Below, in pieces: positions 1-11,274 of a DNA stretch of 64,000 nt. A program made the translations under genes and the position numbers. How positions within the stretch are numbered: position 1 is the stretch's first letter; each line of letters begins with the position of its first letter. The notes beneath the pieces are model-generated. The model was given only the letters and a program-made list of their open reading frames with translations. It searched no databases and was not told the DNA's origin. The DNA is from Neospora caninum Liverpool (lineage: Eukaryota; Apicomplexa; Conoidasida; Eucoccidiorida; Sarcocystidae), in assembly GCF_000208865.1 (NCBI RefSeq), contig NC_018396.1, positions 868,001-932,000 on the forward strand, in the 5' to 3' direction.

Positions 1-378
1 ATATCTGTTCACATGGATGAAACCATTGACTGTGTGGTTGTATGTCTGTGGTGGACGGAAGCAACCCGCCCTGGCGTATACCACCAACGTGGATGTCTCA
101 GAGGCCCCATCCTTCTCCGTTTTGAACTGCCGAGAATGCTTGCGTTCCGTGTTTTCCCGCGTTGGCCCTCGATTTCGCCGGCGAGCCTCTGTTTATCTGT
201 TGTCTTTGTTCGTTCAGAACACGTGCCGCCAATGATAACTCCTGAATGTCCGTACATCTCCCCCGACGCAACGCAGCCGCTTCCGTTTCCATTCGAAGCC
301 TCGCGTTTCAATGCGCGCGTCCGGGAGTGGACAGGAGACGGAAACGATACACTCTGCACACTCAGTTCTCTTCAACAG

Positions 379-3075
379 AACGACACAGGCAAGACAGCCG
401 GAGAGAAGGCGCCGTGGCTCCAGAACGTCATTCCGTCGCGCTACGACTCGTCGTATATTCGGGTACGAACGCGGCGACAGGTGCTCGTTGGGGCTCGAGA
501 GAGAAAATCTACAGTTGGAGGGCCGAGGGATTTTCCCAAGCGCACAGGAGCGCGAGGGGGCGCACATGCAAAATTCTTGGCGATTCGGCGGGGGTGAAGC
601 TGCACTGCTTGGCGTAGGCAAACATGCGGCGGAGAAGTGAGGAGGAAATGGACGAGACAAAACAGGGGGTTCGCGGGGACAAAGCGCGTGAGGTCTTCGG
701 CCTCTTGGTTGTGTTTTTGAACGGTTCAGTTTTCGCAGAATGGCAGCCGCATCGAGGCCAGCCGCATCATGCTGATGGGCGTGTATCGGCCCGACGACCC
801 GCGCGCAAACGTGGAGACGAAAGGGAAGCTGGAGAACTTGACGCGAGAGAAACTGGGGGTCGACGGCGCCTTCGTGTACGCCGACTGGTTCGAAGAAGCC
901 GAGCGGTAAGGGGAAGACTAGGAATAAGGAAAGCGAGAAGGACGTAAAAGGAGACCACTACAGAGACGAGAAAGACAGTGACACGCCGGGCAACAGAAAG
1001 GATAGGAGAGGGACAGGCGATTGGATGGCAAGTGAGCTGAGACACGGGCGACGGAGACGGAGGAGAATTTTGTACATCACGCGTCCTTCCCGCACTCTTC
1101 ACGGACCCCTCTTGCTGATGCGAACGCACGGATATCGCTGTGCCTTGAGCATTTGCATCGATGCGTCTTCCCCTTCAAAAAGTGAGGACGTGTTTCCCAG
1201 CATTCGGGCACTGCAGAGGCTCGAAGCGAATCGCGATGGTCTGCTGCTTGCGGACTGGGTCTCTGTATATGGTTGCACGCACATACACACACAAAATACG
1301 CATATATGTATAGTTGAATGTATGCTTGTACCTGTGCATAAAACCGTATGTCTATTTGCAGATGCAGGTGCATATTTGTATATATTTCTTCATATATTTA
1401 CCTGTGCATGCATTGATACGTATATGGCTGCCTAGCAGCTCGTGTGCACTTGTGCACAATTTGCAGAGTATTTGCTTCTTTGTGCATTTTCCCCCTGTGC
1501 TCAGCGACGAGCGAATCTACAGCATGGTGGCCAAGCAGCTTCTCGTCGTTGCAGGTGGCCTCGGAATCTTCCTCGCCTTTTTTCTGTCTCCCGTTGGAGG
1601 CCTGCTGGTTGCGGTGCTTCTGGTTGCCATTTCACTCATCGTGGCGAGCTGCCTGGTTGTCATTGGCGCCTCGATCGATGTCATTTCTCTGATTGTGAGT
1701 GCACATCGTTTTTGCCACAATAGGAACAAGGCTGAGGGCTTTTTAAAGAATCGACAGAAAACAACACACTGCGCAACAACTCGGGTGCCTGGGCACGCGC
1801 TTCTGTTGATCGCTTCGCGCGGTATTGGGAAAAATGCATAATCCAGGTTCTTTTCTTTTGCGTTTGTTGGTGGTCCACGGTCTACAGCGGAGCAAAGACC
1901 CGGGGAGCGTATCAAGCTGATTCGCGCTTGAGAGCTCTGCCGGCACTGTCCCTCGTTCTTGCAGGGTTTGCCTCTTTCGGTTCATTCTTTGTCCCTCGAT
2001 TCGTCATCCTCCTTCCTGGTTGCGTGTTGGTGTACGTACACCGCAGGCACTGTTCATGTGCGTCACCTTCACAGTCGAGTACGGCACCCACATCATCTAC
2101 CTTTTCCTTCACACGGGCGACAAGCACAGTCGAGTCGACTCGCGTGTCTCGCCTCTTGTCTGGGACGGAGAGCACTGGCAGGGACAACCCAGACTGATGG
2201 CTACAAACGACACGACAGCTAGCCGCCGGGCTGCGATCCGAGTGTGGAAGTGTGCGCGACGAGGACTCCCGACTATCGCGTTGTCAGCCACTGCCAGCTT
2301 CCTCGGTGAGAAACGGAAACACGTAAATGAGGATAAGAAGTGAATACTTTGGAGGTATCATACCGAGGCAACAATGGACCTTTTGTCGAAAACGACGATT
2401 CTTCACTAGCCATCCATGCATACCAATGTGACGTGTGCATTTGTAAATATTCACGTAGGCGTATCCACAAACAATTCTCTGATTGCTACTCATGCATGTT
2501 TGTAGTGTATGCGTGTGCATATTCAAATGTCTGTACATATATATACTTATGTACACGTATTCACATATACATATATATCTACTAGCAGCAGAGGACGCTC
2601 TTTCTAGCCGTCCGGGTAGTGTTTTCGTGCTTCCCGTCCCGATAAGACGGGTCACGATTCAGTCCGATTCAAATTGAGGAGGGACGCGGACATTCACGGT
2701 TTCATAGGCACATGAACGTGATTCGAGACGCTATATGGGGACACGCCCAAGTGCCGCGAAATCAGTTCGTTTTACCCATCATCTGGGTTGATGCATACGT
2801 TCTCGCCTCGGCCTTGGCAGCCTTGGCATCTCAGGGGAAATCGCAATACCGCCGCTTACGCGCGAGTCTTCTGCCCTGTTGGTTCAGGTGTTTTTCTCCT
2901 AACGTTCGCCCACAGTTTCGCCTTCCGCGCCTTCTGCCTGCTGACTGGCCTTGTGCTTTTCTTATCGGCGACAACCGCAGCTGTCGTCGCTCCTGTGCTT
3001 CTCTATTACCTCGAGCCTTTTTTTCCGCTCGTCTCTCGACCAGGACGACACGCACACGCAGGGGCTGTTCACTGA
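379..3075 (+). CDS. RND/Patched-like membrane protein, 3' exons only
   Basis: This is the C-terminal part of a multi-pass membrane protein of the RND/Patched/Dispatched type. Proposed exons are 379-480 (weakest), 739-905, 1505-1694, 2047-2305 and 2888-3075. All phases close and give about 301 residues before the TGA. The family evidence is in the last exons: a loop segment NGSRIEASRIMLMGVY, two long hydrophobic segments in the 1505 exon, then MCVTFTVEYGTHIIYLFL, which matches the TM10 pattern of Patched/NPC1-like proteins (G-x-S-V-E/D ... H). A last TM pair (LPTIALSATASFLG, then FAHSFAFRAF...VVAPVLL) matches TM11-12. Such proteins move sterols, lipids or other hydrophobic cargo across membranes; the substrate here is unknown. 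A loop of about 40 residues after TM10 is longer than usual. The 5' exons lie upstream of the window. A Dispatched-like or PTCHD-like member is equally possible. Confidence 0.72.
2029..2042. repeat. Perfect 14-bp palindrome GGTGTACGTACACC
   Basis: Lies at the 3' end of an intron, four bases before the acceptor AG at 2045-2046. Identical to the copy at 14488-14501. Confidence 0.9.
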
Positions 3076-5356
3076 AGCATAGGATGTCCGTTCTGAATGA
3101 CGGGCTGATGAATAACCGAAGCGTCAGCGTCTGGGTCTCGCTCTCGCTACATACATCTATATATAAGCGTACGTATATTTACATATGCATATGATGGATA
3201 TATATTGGCTCTGATGATGCTGAGTTGTATTGAGATGGCCGTTCCACCTTTGTTCACTCGGCCAATCCCCCACACTTGGGCACGATTTACTTTCTGCGTG
3301 TTTTTGCGAGTTTGTGTAGTCGAGGAAAGAAGTTTCGTTGCTTTAGATGTACAGGTATGCGCACATGCATAGATGTCGATGCGCATACCAGAAACCTTAT
3401 GTCATGCATGCGCATGTAAAAGCATGGGTCTCAAAGGGTCAACGGTTCGTGATGGAGCTGCCATTGCGCCACAACTATACGTTTCAGCTCTTCCTCGCGA
3501 AGCAGCCGTCGATACGCACCCCTGCAACAGGCGTGTGAAACTCGTTTTGTCGCTGTCGAGGTCAGACTGGCACAGAAATCTGAAGCGCCCTGCAAGAGAC
3601 ACACTTGCTGCTTTACTCAGATTCTGTTTTCTGTTATTTGGCTCCTGGGTATGCAAAAGGCACACGTGAACAGGGAGTCGATTTGTCGCCGAGCGAACAG
3701 TGGCTGCGTTGCAGGACGGCATTCTGCATTCACCAATTTGATGGGAGTCTGTAGATGAGAAAAACGCAATAGCTCATCTCCAAACGTTTCCTCATTATCA
3801 CGAAAGAGCGACACATCGATCACCTTGGTTAGCACACCATTGGTACACCTACTGAGCCAAGAGTCCTTTTCGTTGCGGGTGCGCAATTTCTTGCGGCAAC
3901 GAGCCGCGTATCGGCACTCGCTCTCTTAATGTCTTCCTTGCAGTGAGGGCTTGAGACCTGCTGCCCATCCGCCTTTCCCTGGTGCCGATATACACTGGCG
4001 AATGGGTCTGTCGCTTCGCCACGTCCAGGAGAACCCTGAAAGCCGGCTGGGTCGCGCGGCTTCCAGAGCTGTGCTGTGACTGCGTCGTGAAGGGGGCTGG
4101 CACTGGGATGTGTTCGCTCTGTGGTCAACATTAAAGCGATCGACTCGCAAGTGAGTTCACAACCAACAGTGGTGTATTCAGGTCACAAGGTCCTCCCGTG
4201 TCAGGCCGGCACGTTCTTGACAGCTGTCGAGACTTTATCGACTGCCCCTTTACAAAGTCCGCTCGTCCTGGACTGTGGCCACCGGTCCGCGGAAGGTTTT
4301 GTTTGTCGACACACGTTGACGAAACATAACTGATACGAGAAGGGGGAGTGAAAAAGAAAGGGCTAGGGAAATCGGGGGAAAGACGGTCTACCAGCAAAGA
4401 CCGAAGCTGCGCGATGTGTATTCGGACTGTCCGGCGAGAGGGAAGTATCTCTCCATGATGCCTGCGTCTACCGGACAATTCTATAAATCTAAGTGAGAGT
4501 TATTTCACCGATTTTGTGTCTGCCTCCTGTGCTGCTGGTGAATGAAAAGAGCTGATGCTTCGGATTTTCTGGACTCAGATCATTCAGCTGACTCTTCTCG
4601 TGGTTCGTAGGCACGCGCTGGCAATCGCAACCGACATAGACCCGCCTTGGCGACGTCGTGACGCGTTCACTAGACTGACCTGCCTGGAATTCCCCAGCAC
4701 TGCCGTTTGAGCGAACAGGGCAGTTCTCGCTACACGACCCGAGCGTCCAAGGCACTTGCCGGCGTTTCCAGCTCGTTTTCTGTGGTACTGTTAAAGAGCC
4801 GGCTATTTCCGGGAGCAGACCTACTCTGCGACTGGAATCGTATCAGAACGCATACTGTTTCTTTGCTTGCAGGGAAAGAATCTCTTCTGGTTGCAAATGG
4901 ATACTTAGCAACAGACGCGAACCGCAGTCAAGTGCTTAGCATCTTCATCGTGCTCCGAGTTTGTCCAGTTCAGGTTTGTGGCTCAGGGAGAGTTCAGGCA
5001 GGGTGTCAAAGGGATGCGGCAATGTGACCCGGTGTAGGAGCCACTCAGCTGATACAGGTTCCATCGTTTCAGGTTTGTGTACGTGTTTTGCTTCGAGTGT
5101 GTACAGTACTTGCGCAGATGTAAAGCCAGTGCGCGGGGTCGCTGCCAGTCAGTCAAATTGGGTTTATTGACATATCGGGGATGGTAGATGAGTCCTGCCA
5201 GGCACTGCGATCAACGGTGCTGCGGCAAAATGCATTTGGATGGAGGCAAAATCAAGGCCGGACTGATGGCATTTGTGGTGACGTTGCCAGCGGCGTGTCA
5301 TCATCTTTTGGCAAAAACGAATGTACAGGAACATCCCGGAACCGGTCTGACTCTGT
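3076..5356. other. Intergenic: 3' flank of the RND-like gene
   Basis: I see no supportable gene here. The stretch should contain the 3' UTR of the RND-like gene ending at 3075. It has short AT-rich runs with TATATG/CATATG elements around 3150-3200. Open frames are short, lack splice-consistent partners and match no family. Confidence 0.5.
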
Positions 5357-6148
5357 CTACCTTTTGCCGTGCCTGGGTTGCCTGTAAAGTAAACTGATAG
5401 GCCTGCACTGCAGCAAGCGCCGAAAGATGCGTCTGCTATCTGTCCTCCTGAGCGAGAAAGGAAAGAGCCACTGCATGCCCCGAAATGCTTTTCTGTCCTT
5501 CGTATCTGCAGATTGTGTGTTGCAGTAAAACGGAACGCAAGTCCTCGGAAACCACGGACAGACCCTTCGACCCCCCTGACTCCTGCGGTCGTTTTGGGAG
5601 GTCAAGAAGGTCAGTTTCATGTCTCGTCTGCTCTTGCAACCTGGCAGGCAAATTTGTTTCTGAAATCTACGAAGCACAAAAAGTACGATCCCGCCCGCTA
5701 CTAGAAAAAGCATAAGCGACATCCTGTGCAAAACACTAATTACTTCGGTGTCGCTTTTTCCCTCACCGAAAAGGCCTTTCGCAAAATTCCCTTGAGTGCC
5801 AGGACGGAACGGGAAGCTTAATAAGCTGCGCGTGGTGTCACAGGGAGACGGCTCGCTCATAAACAAATTTGAAAACGAAAGAAGCGAGGCAGAACCGCGA
5901 GAAGAGAACAGCTTCCCCAGACACCGATCGTACGTTGTTTTGATGGGATCTCCTGTCTCGGCAATGCTGCGGGAAAACGGTGCGAGAGTTTTGTTCCCCG
6001 AGGCGGGCGGAAAGTGAAGCGAGAGGAAGAGAGAGGAAAGAAGGGGTAAAAATCCATTGTTGAAGAGGGGGCAAACTAAAGCCCCCCAGTGAAAGATCAG
6101 AACGAGACAATCATGATATTCACATGCGTCTTCCAAGAGCGACATCAT
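5357..6148 (-). CDS. Possible single-pass membrane protein, 263 residues
   Basis: An uninterrupted 792-base frame with an ATG start (two tandem ATG codons at 6148-6143) lies in a region of moderate GC, where such length is mildly unexpected. The predicted product has a proline-rich, hydrophobic N-terminal third, a hydrophilic middle, one strong transmembrane segment (MSLMLFLVAGGIVLFVL, near residues 140-157) and a basic, Cys-containing tail. I recognise no family. The polypyrimidine run at about 6000-6060, read on the minus strand, could instead be an intron ending at the CCCGCAG near 5965. In that case the true exon starts with SIAETGDPIKTTYD and the first 60 residues are not translated. A secreted or dense-granule-type protein is conceivable but unproven. 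Confidence 0.33.
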   Translation of the reverse strand: MMSLLEDACEYHDCLVLIFHWGALVCPLFNNGFLPLLSSLFLSLHFPPASGNKTLAPFSRSIAETGDPIKTTYDRCLGKLFSSRGSASLLSFSNLFMSEPSPCDTTRSLLSFPFRPGTQGNFAKGLFGEGKSDTEVISVLHRMSLMLFLVAGGIVLFVLRRFQKQICLPGCKSRRDMKLTFLTSQNDRRSQGGRRVCPWFPRTCVPFYCNTQSADTKDRKAFRGMQWLFPFSLRRTDSRRIFRRLLQCRPISLLYRQPRHGKR

Positions 6149-7194
6149 TCTTAAGGGGCGTCAAAGAGGGGCCTAAACGCGTTTCGTGTGTGAGGAGTCC
6201 TGAAGAAATGTTAGCAGTTCTGATACGTTACGCTGTTCGCCTCGGTCCTAGACTAAACAGGGGACGATGGTGCAGACTGGAACCCGGCGATACCGAATGC
6301 TCGCGAACAAAACCGTGCCTGCTGATCAGGCTCCCAAACAGAACGGAACAGGTAACGCGATCAAAACGCACTAAAACTGCAAAGAGCGTCCTAGCCAGAG
6401 CAAGTACCAATCCGGATTTACCACAACGTACTTTCTCCTCCTTGATTTTCTCCCTCCTTTTCACATGACTAGGATGTTTTCTCAAGGAGCCGTTTTCTCT
6501 CGACACATGGAATCCCGCTTCACAAACACAAGGGCCCTACGCTTACGCGAAAACGATGGTTACAGCGTGCTATGCGCAGTGTCGAAGCCAGGCAACTGAG
6601 CCCTTCAACTTGCTTTCTGCTCTAGAATAGGAGCAGAGTTTCCCGCTGTCCTTGCGTACGATACACCAACCGAAGACACCCGTGAAACCGGAGGAGTCGT
6701 CATTAGAAATCTACAGTGGGACGATCCTTGAGTGGAAGCACTGACACTCGCAAAAGACACGAAACCTGAACGCAGACGTTATTGAGAGTGAAGTTTAATG
6801 CTAGACACCGTACGTTTATAAAGAACACGAGCGGAAATGAAGCGAACGGCACCACAAAAGCGACTACTAGTGGAACGTGTCGTGTGCAGTCTAGCCAAAA
6901 GATAACCCGTTTGCCCCGTTCTTGTCCCGGTGCACAAACAGGCAATCGTTCTCTGCCTCTTGGCTTCATTTCTCGCGTGGACGTGCCACCTCTGACGGCA
7001 TAGTTTTACCTTCAGTCTCCACCTCCCGCTCTCTTCTTTTTGCCGATCCCAAGCGCATGCTGCCCGCGCGGCCCCGTTGAGAATTCTAGCCACTTCTTCG
7101 CATTAGAGTGTCCACCACTGTTCGTTGTCCCGTTGAACTTGGAAGTGACGGGTCTGGTTTTCGCCTGTCGACTTTTTCGTATGTAAATCGCAAA
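6149..7194. other. Non-coding or unresolved
   Basis: Nothing is supportable. A minus-strand frame at 6228-6506 contains a hydrophobic stretch (SGLVLALARTLFAVLVRF) but has no convincing start or splice partner. Confidence 0.4.
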
Positions 7195-8354
7195 ATGATT
7201 GACTGGGGCATCTTTTTCATCTCATGTGTTGGAACCGTGTTAGCCCTTTTCTTCCTCGGTATGTCTCGCCCCTCAAAGAGCTTGCCGTCGCAGCGGTGAA
7301 CCTGTGCGAGGACAAAAAGACACGATTGAGAACTGGGTGTCTCGCTTCTTTTATTGTGCACTTTGCCGTTCCATCTGTGTTTCTCCAGCTGACGATAATC
7401 GTGGAGACGTGTCGCCAAACATTTGTAGAAGCTGTCTTTGTCTTATGCTGCTTCCGAGATACAAACACGTTAAGCGTCGAAACTGTGCCACACATGATTT
7501 CTAGGAGCACCTCGTCACTGTGTCTCGGATTTGTGTAATGTGGTATTCAAGTATATTACACACTCTTACACTCAATGTTTCGCCACGAATAAAAGCCATC
7601 CAGTCTGTCGAGGTCTGTCTCCTTTCATGCGTGTGTGTTTTCATGCAAGGCAAATATTTACCCGCCAACAATACCTCTGGCCGTTTTTTTTAAAGATCTA
7701 CACGTCGAAGCAGATGCACAGCTTATGAACAAGTATCCCACACTCATACAAGCATCTCGCCTATGGACACAAACATATGTGGGGGCATTTATGTAACTCG
7801 TTAAGCACCAGGATTTGTGCGAATTGCCAGGGTTCCCGACATGGGGTTTGTTGTATTCTTCGAGCAACTGTACTGTTGCACAGGATATAAAAGAGAAGGC
7901 ATGGAACGCGTTTGTGCGTACGGTGTTCCGTCAATCGCTTTGTTGATTCATTTGCATGTCTTCCTGTTCTTCACCCTTGCCGTGGTTTCGTTCCTCATTC
8001 CCTCTAAAGTGACGGGGGACTCTCTCGCCTTCTTCGTTCTATGTTCTGCAACGTAGAGATGTAAAAGAGAGGATCCGTTTCTCTGTTTTCCCATCTGCAG
8101 AACAAGCCACGCGAACAGAGAGTTGTCACTTCATTTTCGTGACAGCGTTTGCGTGTTACGGTTTTGTTCCCCCTTTTGCCGGAGTCTACCGTATTACTTC
8201 CGCCCTCTTCGCCGCTATCTTTAGCGCGTCATGTTTGTGTGTCTTTCTCCTCTGCATGACATTTGCATACAGGCTCTGCAGCGAGGTGAAGCCCGTTAAC
8301 AAGCTCAGCGAAGAATACCGCACTGGAGACCTCGAAAAGCCTTTAACGCGCTAG
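7195..8354 (+). CDS. Possible multi-exon membrane protein, maybe DHHC-like
   Basis: Four segments suggest a small multi-exon membrane protein. An ATG in good context at 7195 opens MIDWGIFFISCVGTVLALFFL and ends at a GTATGT donor (7259). A strong pyrimidine-rich acceptor near 7389 is followed by ADDNRGDVSPNICRSCLC...LPRYKH and a GTTAAG donor. A further segment follows the CAG near 7610. A terminal segment, about 8101-8354, encodes two hydrophobic stretches and ends SEEYRTGDLEKPLTR. The Cys-Cys-Pro-Arg-His pattern recalls a DHHC palmitoyltransferase zinc-binding core, but the spacing is off by one residue and no DHHC tetrad is visible. It could be a decayed DHHC gene, an unrelated membrane protein, or chance. 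Only the first and last segments look exon-like with any strength. Confidence 0.25.
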
Positions 8355-8899
8355 TCTCTTGAGGGAGAATAGGCGAGCGAGAGGGCGACAGAAAACGCGA
8401 CATAGAATCAGCGAATGAGAGCGACAAGGGGGGGGGGGGGTGAAAGGAAAGGAGATGAAAACAGCGCGCCCGTATACGAGAGAAAAGAGGAGAAAATGAG
8501 ATAAACGGAGGTGGGAGAGCGACGCGTTGATTCTTCGTTAGGGCGCCGAGCGAGACATCTGCGTAGATTTCCTGTTGGGAAGACGGCGCTGACTGTCTTC
8601 CACTTTTTGGGACTGGACATATTGAAATCGTGACGAAACGCGCAGCAAAGATGGATGTTCTTGGCCTTGTGTGTTGCGCCAGTGCTCTCTGGTTTGTGTC
8701 GCTCGTTGTCTCAACTATTATCGCGGGAGCGTGGCAAGGGAAAGGGTCACGCGAAGCAGCCATGGCTTTCGGCGCACCAAGTCCACACGCTGTCTCCATC
8801 TGATCCTTTTTCACCGCTCACTGATCCGTGGTACACAACGACCATCCACAGAAGTGCATATGTGCAGTTACATGCGTACGTAGACATTTAAACTCATTG

Positions 8900-8920
8900 T
8901 CTCTCTTTCTCTCTCTCTCC

Positions 8921-8956
<36 letters not shown>
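8900..8956. repeat. (CT)n then (TA)n microsatellite
   Basis: An uninterrupted CT/TC run of about 35 bases passes directly into about 22 bases of TA. Confidence 0.95.
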
Positions 8957-9129
8957 CGCATGCACGGTCTCAGTCGGATGCCCATGACGTTTCTGTCAAG
9001 CATTTATGTACTGGCAGATGCGCCATATTGAGCTGTTGTGTATCCTTGCCCATATAACGCCGTGATGCCTATATATAGATATAGGTGAATTGTAGTTGTA
9101 TACGCCTGTGTTGATGCAATGTCGAATGT

Positions 9130-9132
<3 letters not shown>

Positions 9133-9167
<35 letters not shown>
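9133..9167. repeat. (TA)n microsatellite
   Basis: About 35 bases of pure alternating T and A. Confidence 0.95.
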
Positions 9168-9168
<1 letters not shown>

Positions 9169-9892
9169 CGATGGGGGAGCTGCGGGTTTAAGGGGACGGA
9201 TTCTGAGGCGTGGTTGCCTTATGGCGCGCGGGGTGCCCGTGACTCTTTTAAGGCGCCCTGTGCATGCCACCAAAGCGACTGTCGTCGGTAGAGGGTCGTC
9301 CCTTTTGAGAGCGTTGGAACTGTCGCACAAAAGATACCGGAAAACACAAACGAAGGGATGGAGGTTTCCGCGGACTGACATCCGGGCATTCGGTCGAATG
9401 GAAAGGTGGGAGAAAGGAACGAAACAGGCAGAATGGACAGAACAGAGACAGATTCCAAACGCCAGGCGTGCCGTTTATCTGCTTGACAGGACACAAAATG
9501 CCGGGAATGGAAGGGCGAAGGGAAAGCGACGGTAGCGCAGTGGCTCAATGCGCTTCGAATGCTCGTGCGCACCTCTCGACTGTTTTGGAAAGGTGCAATT
9601 GAGGTGCTGTTTCGTCGGCGTACGCCCCTGTCTGCTGTGTCTCTCTGTCATGTGATAAGCCTCTTTCTCGCTTTTTAGGGAGGGAGAGACAAGGGTTAAT
9701 TGATAGGGAAGGGAACACATGTGTCAGGGAGGTTCGACGGTGTCACGGGAAGACTCAAGTGGATGTATCTCCGGTTGGTTTGTCCAGTACATGCGGACGA
9801 CTGGAGAAAAGGAATAAAATACTTCACTTGTCCAAACGGACCTTTCATCATGCACCAACACGCCTAGCAGGATAAAAGACATACTTGCATTC

Positions 9893-9914
9893 ATATATAT
9901 ATATATATATATAT
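9893..9914. repeat. (TA)n microsatellite
   Basis: About 22 bases of alternating A and T in intergenic DNA. Confidence 0.9.
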
Positions 9915-11274
9915 GTCACCATCTGTACATGAGGACGATTATATGTGCATATAGAAGCACACATGTGCACGTACATGTGGTAATGCGGCTGCGTAAGTGT
10001 TGTATTTGGGATCTCATTTGACGTCGTCTGTGGGGAAGGCTCAGTAGTATGGGGAACTTGGGAGGTTTCTTTGCCTGTTTGGCGCTGTTGGCTTTCCACC
10101 GGAAACACCTCTTGGACGTGCAGGCCTCTTCCGTGAACCCTCTGTGGCGACACTTCCGATTTTTTTGGACCGGCCGGTCTCGTCCAAACACCGTTCTAAA
10201 AGAATTCTTCTCGTGCACAGGTTTGGGCGGGTAGCGCCGCTCTCTTGGCTGCGTAACCCGGCAGCTGTGTAGAGAAGCATCTACACCAAATCAGGACTTC
10301 GTGTCGGTGACCTGTGCTGAAACACCATGGAAACGAAATAGGCTGTTAACCTGTTCACGCGCTGCGAGAAGAGACAAAACGTCGAAGGTAACCGCTATCA
10401 CGAAGGGTGCACTGATCCTCCTGTTCCTTTTCTCCAGTCGGGGAGAAGGTGGATCAGGCTCTTTTACCTGAACCTCTAATCTTAGGACTCCACATGTATA
10501 CACACATATATGGTTCATATAGGTTACGGGTGTAGACTGTTTGTAACTCTACTTGTATGTATCTCTCGACCAATGCTACGTCTAGCTGAGGAAAACTATC
10601 CTCGTGCAATTGTTGTCTGTGCCACAGAGGTAGGGGCTCCTCCCCATAGAGGTCCTCTGTTGTGTCCATCGGTTCTGTGAGCCCACTAATGGGAGGGAAA
10701 AAAGAAGCAGCACAGAGGAAACTGACACCATTCAGGAGCGCCCGGAGAATGGAAAAGGGTACAGGTGTGTACGTTGAGAACGGCTCGGAATCACAAAAGG
10801 CGTTCTGCTCGAACGGCCACCCCGTCAAAGAGTTTACGCTTCCAAAGTTTCCCAACGTCTACTGAATTCCTTCCTCAGCATGTTGTCTGGGCTCCCTCGC
10901 TACGCGTGCGTCCGAAGCGGTGGACACCGTTACACCGCGACTTTCTGGGAAACAAAAAGCACCTTTTTTCTGCTGTTTTACGAGATCTCGCCGTCGAAGG
11001 CAAATCTAGTTTGTCATGCGGACTCTTCTAGGACGTGTGCGATGCCACACGCTTTCGGTGCTGAACAAATCTTGAAAATTCACGTTTTGTGCCACTTGAC
11101 AAAACCCGCATCTCTCGCTTGACAAAACCCGTATCTCCGGCGTCTCGGCAAACCTCAAAAAAGTAAGACGTCTTAGCGTCAGGTGGCTATACACGCAAAC
11201 TGCCCAGGTGTGTGTTCTTCCAAAAACGACCCAAAAAACGCGATGCGACGCCAAGCCCCCGGATTTCGACACGT

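Larger units (their letters stand above)
8355..11274. other. Intergenic with microsatellites
   Basis: About 2.9 kb that probably includes the 3' UTR of the minus-strand CCDC61-type gene ending at 11275. It holds a (CT)n/(TA)n compound microsatellite (8900-8956), a (TA)n run (9133-9167) and another (9893-9914). A minus-strand frame at 10454-10855 has plausible composition but no ATG start and no family match, so I do not call it. Confidence 0.5.

Noticed and set aside
13..597. Long plus-strand ORF at the window start
   Set aside because: Only its 379-480 part fits splice signals and phase of the RND-like gene; the rest lacks support.
10049..10234. Small plus ORF with a hydrophobic start
   Set aside because: 61 codons with no splice context or relatives; the hydrophobic start is a chance T-rich run.
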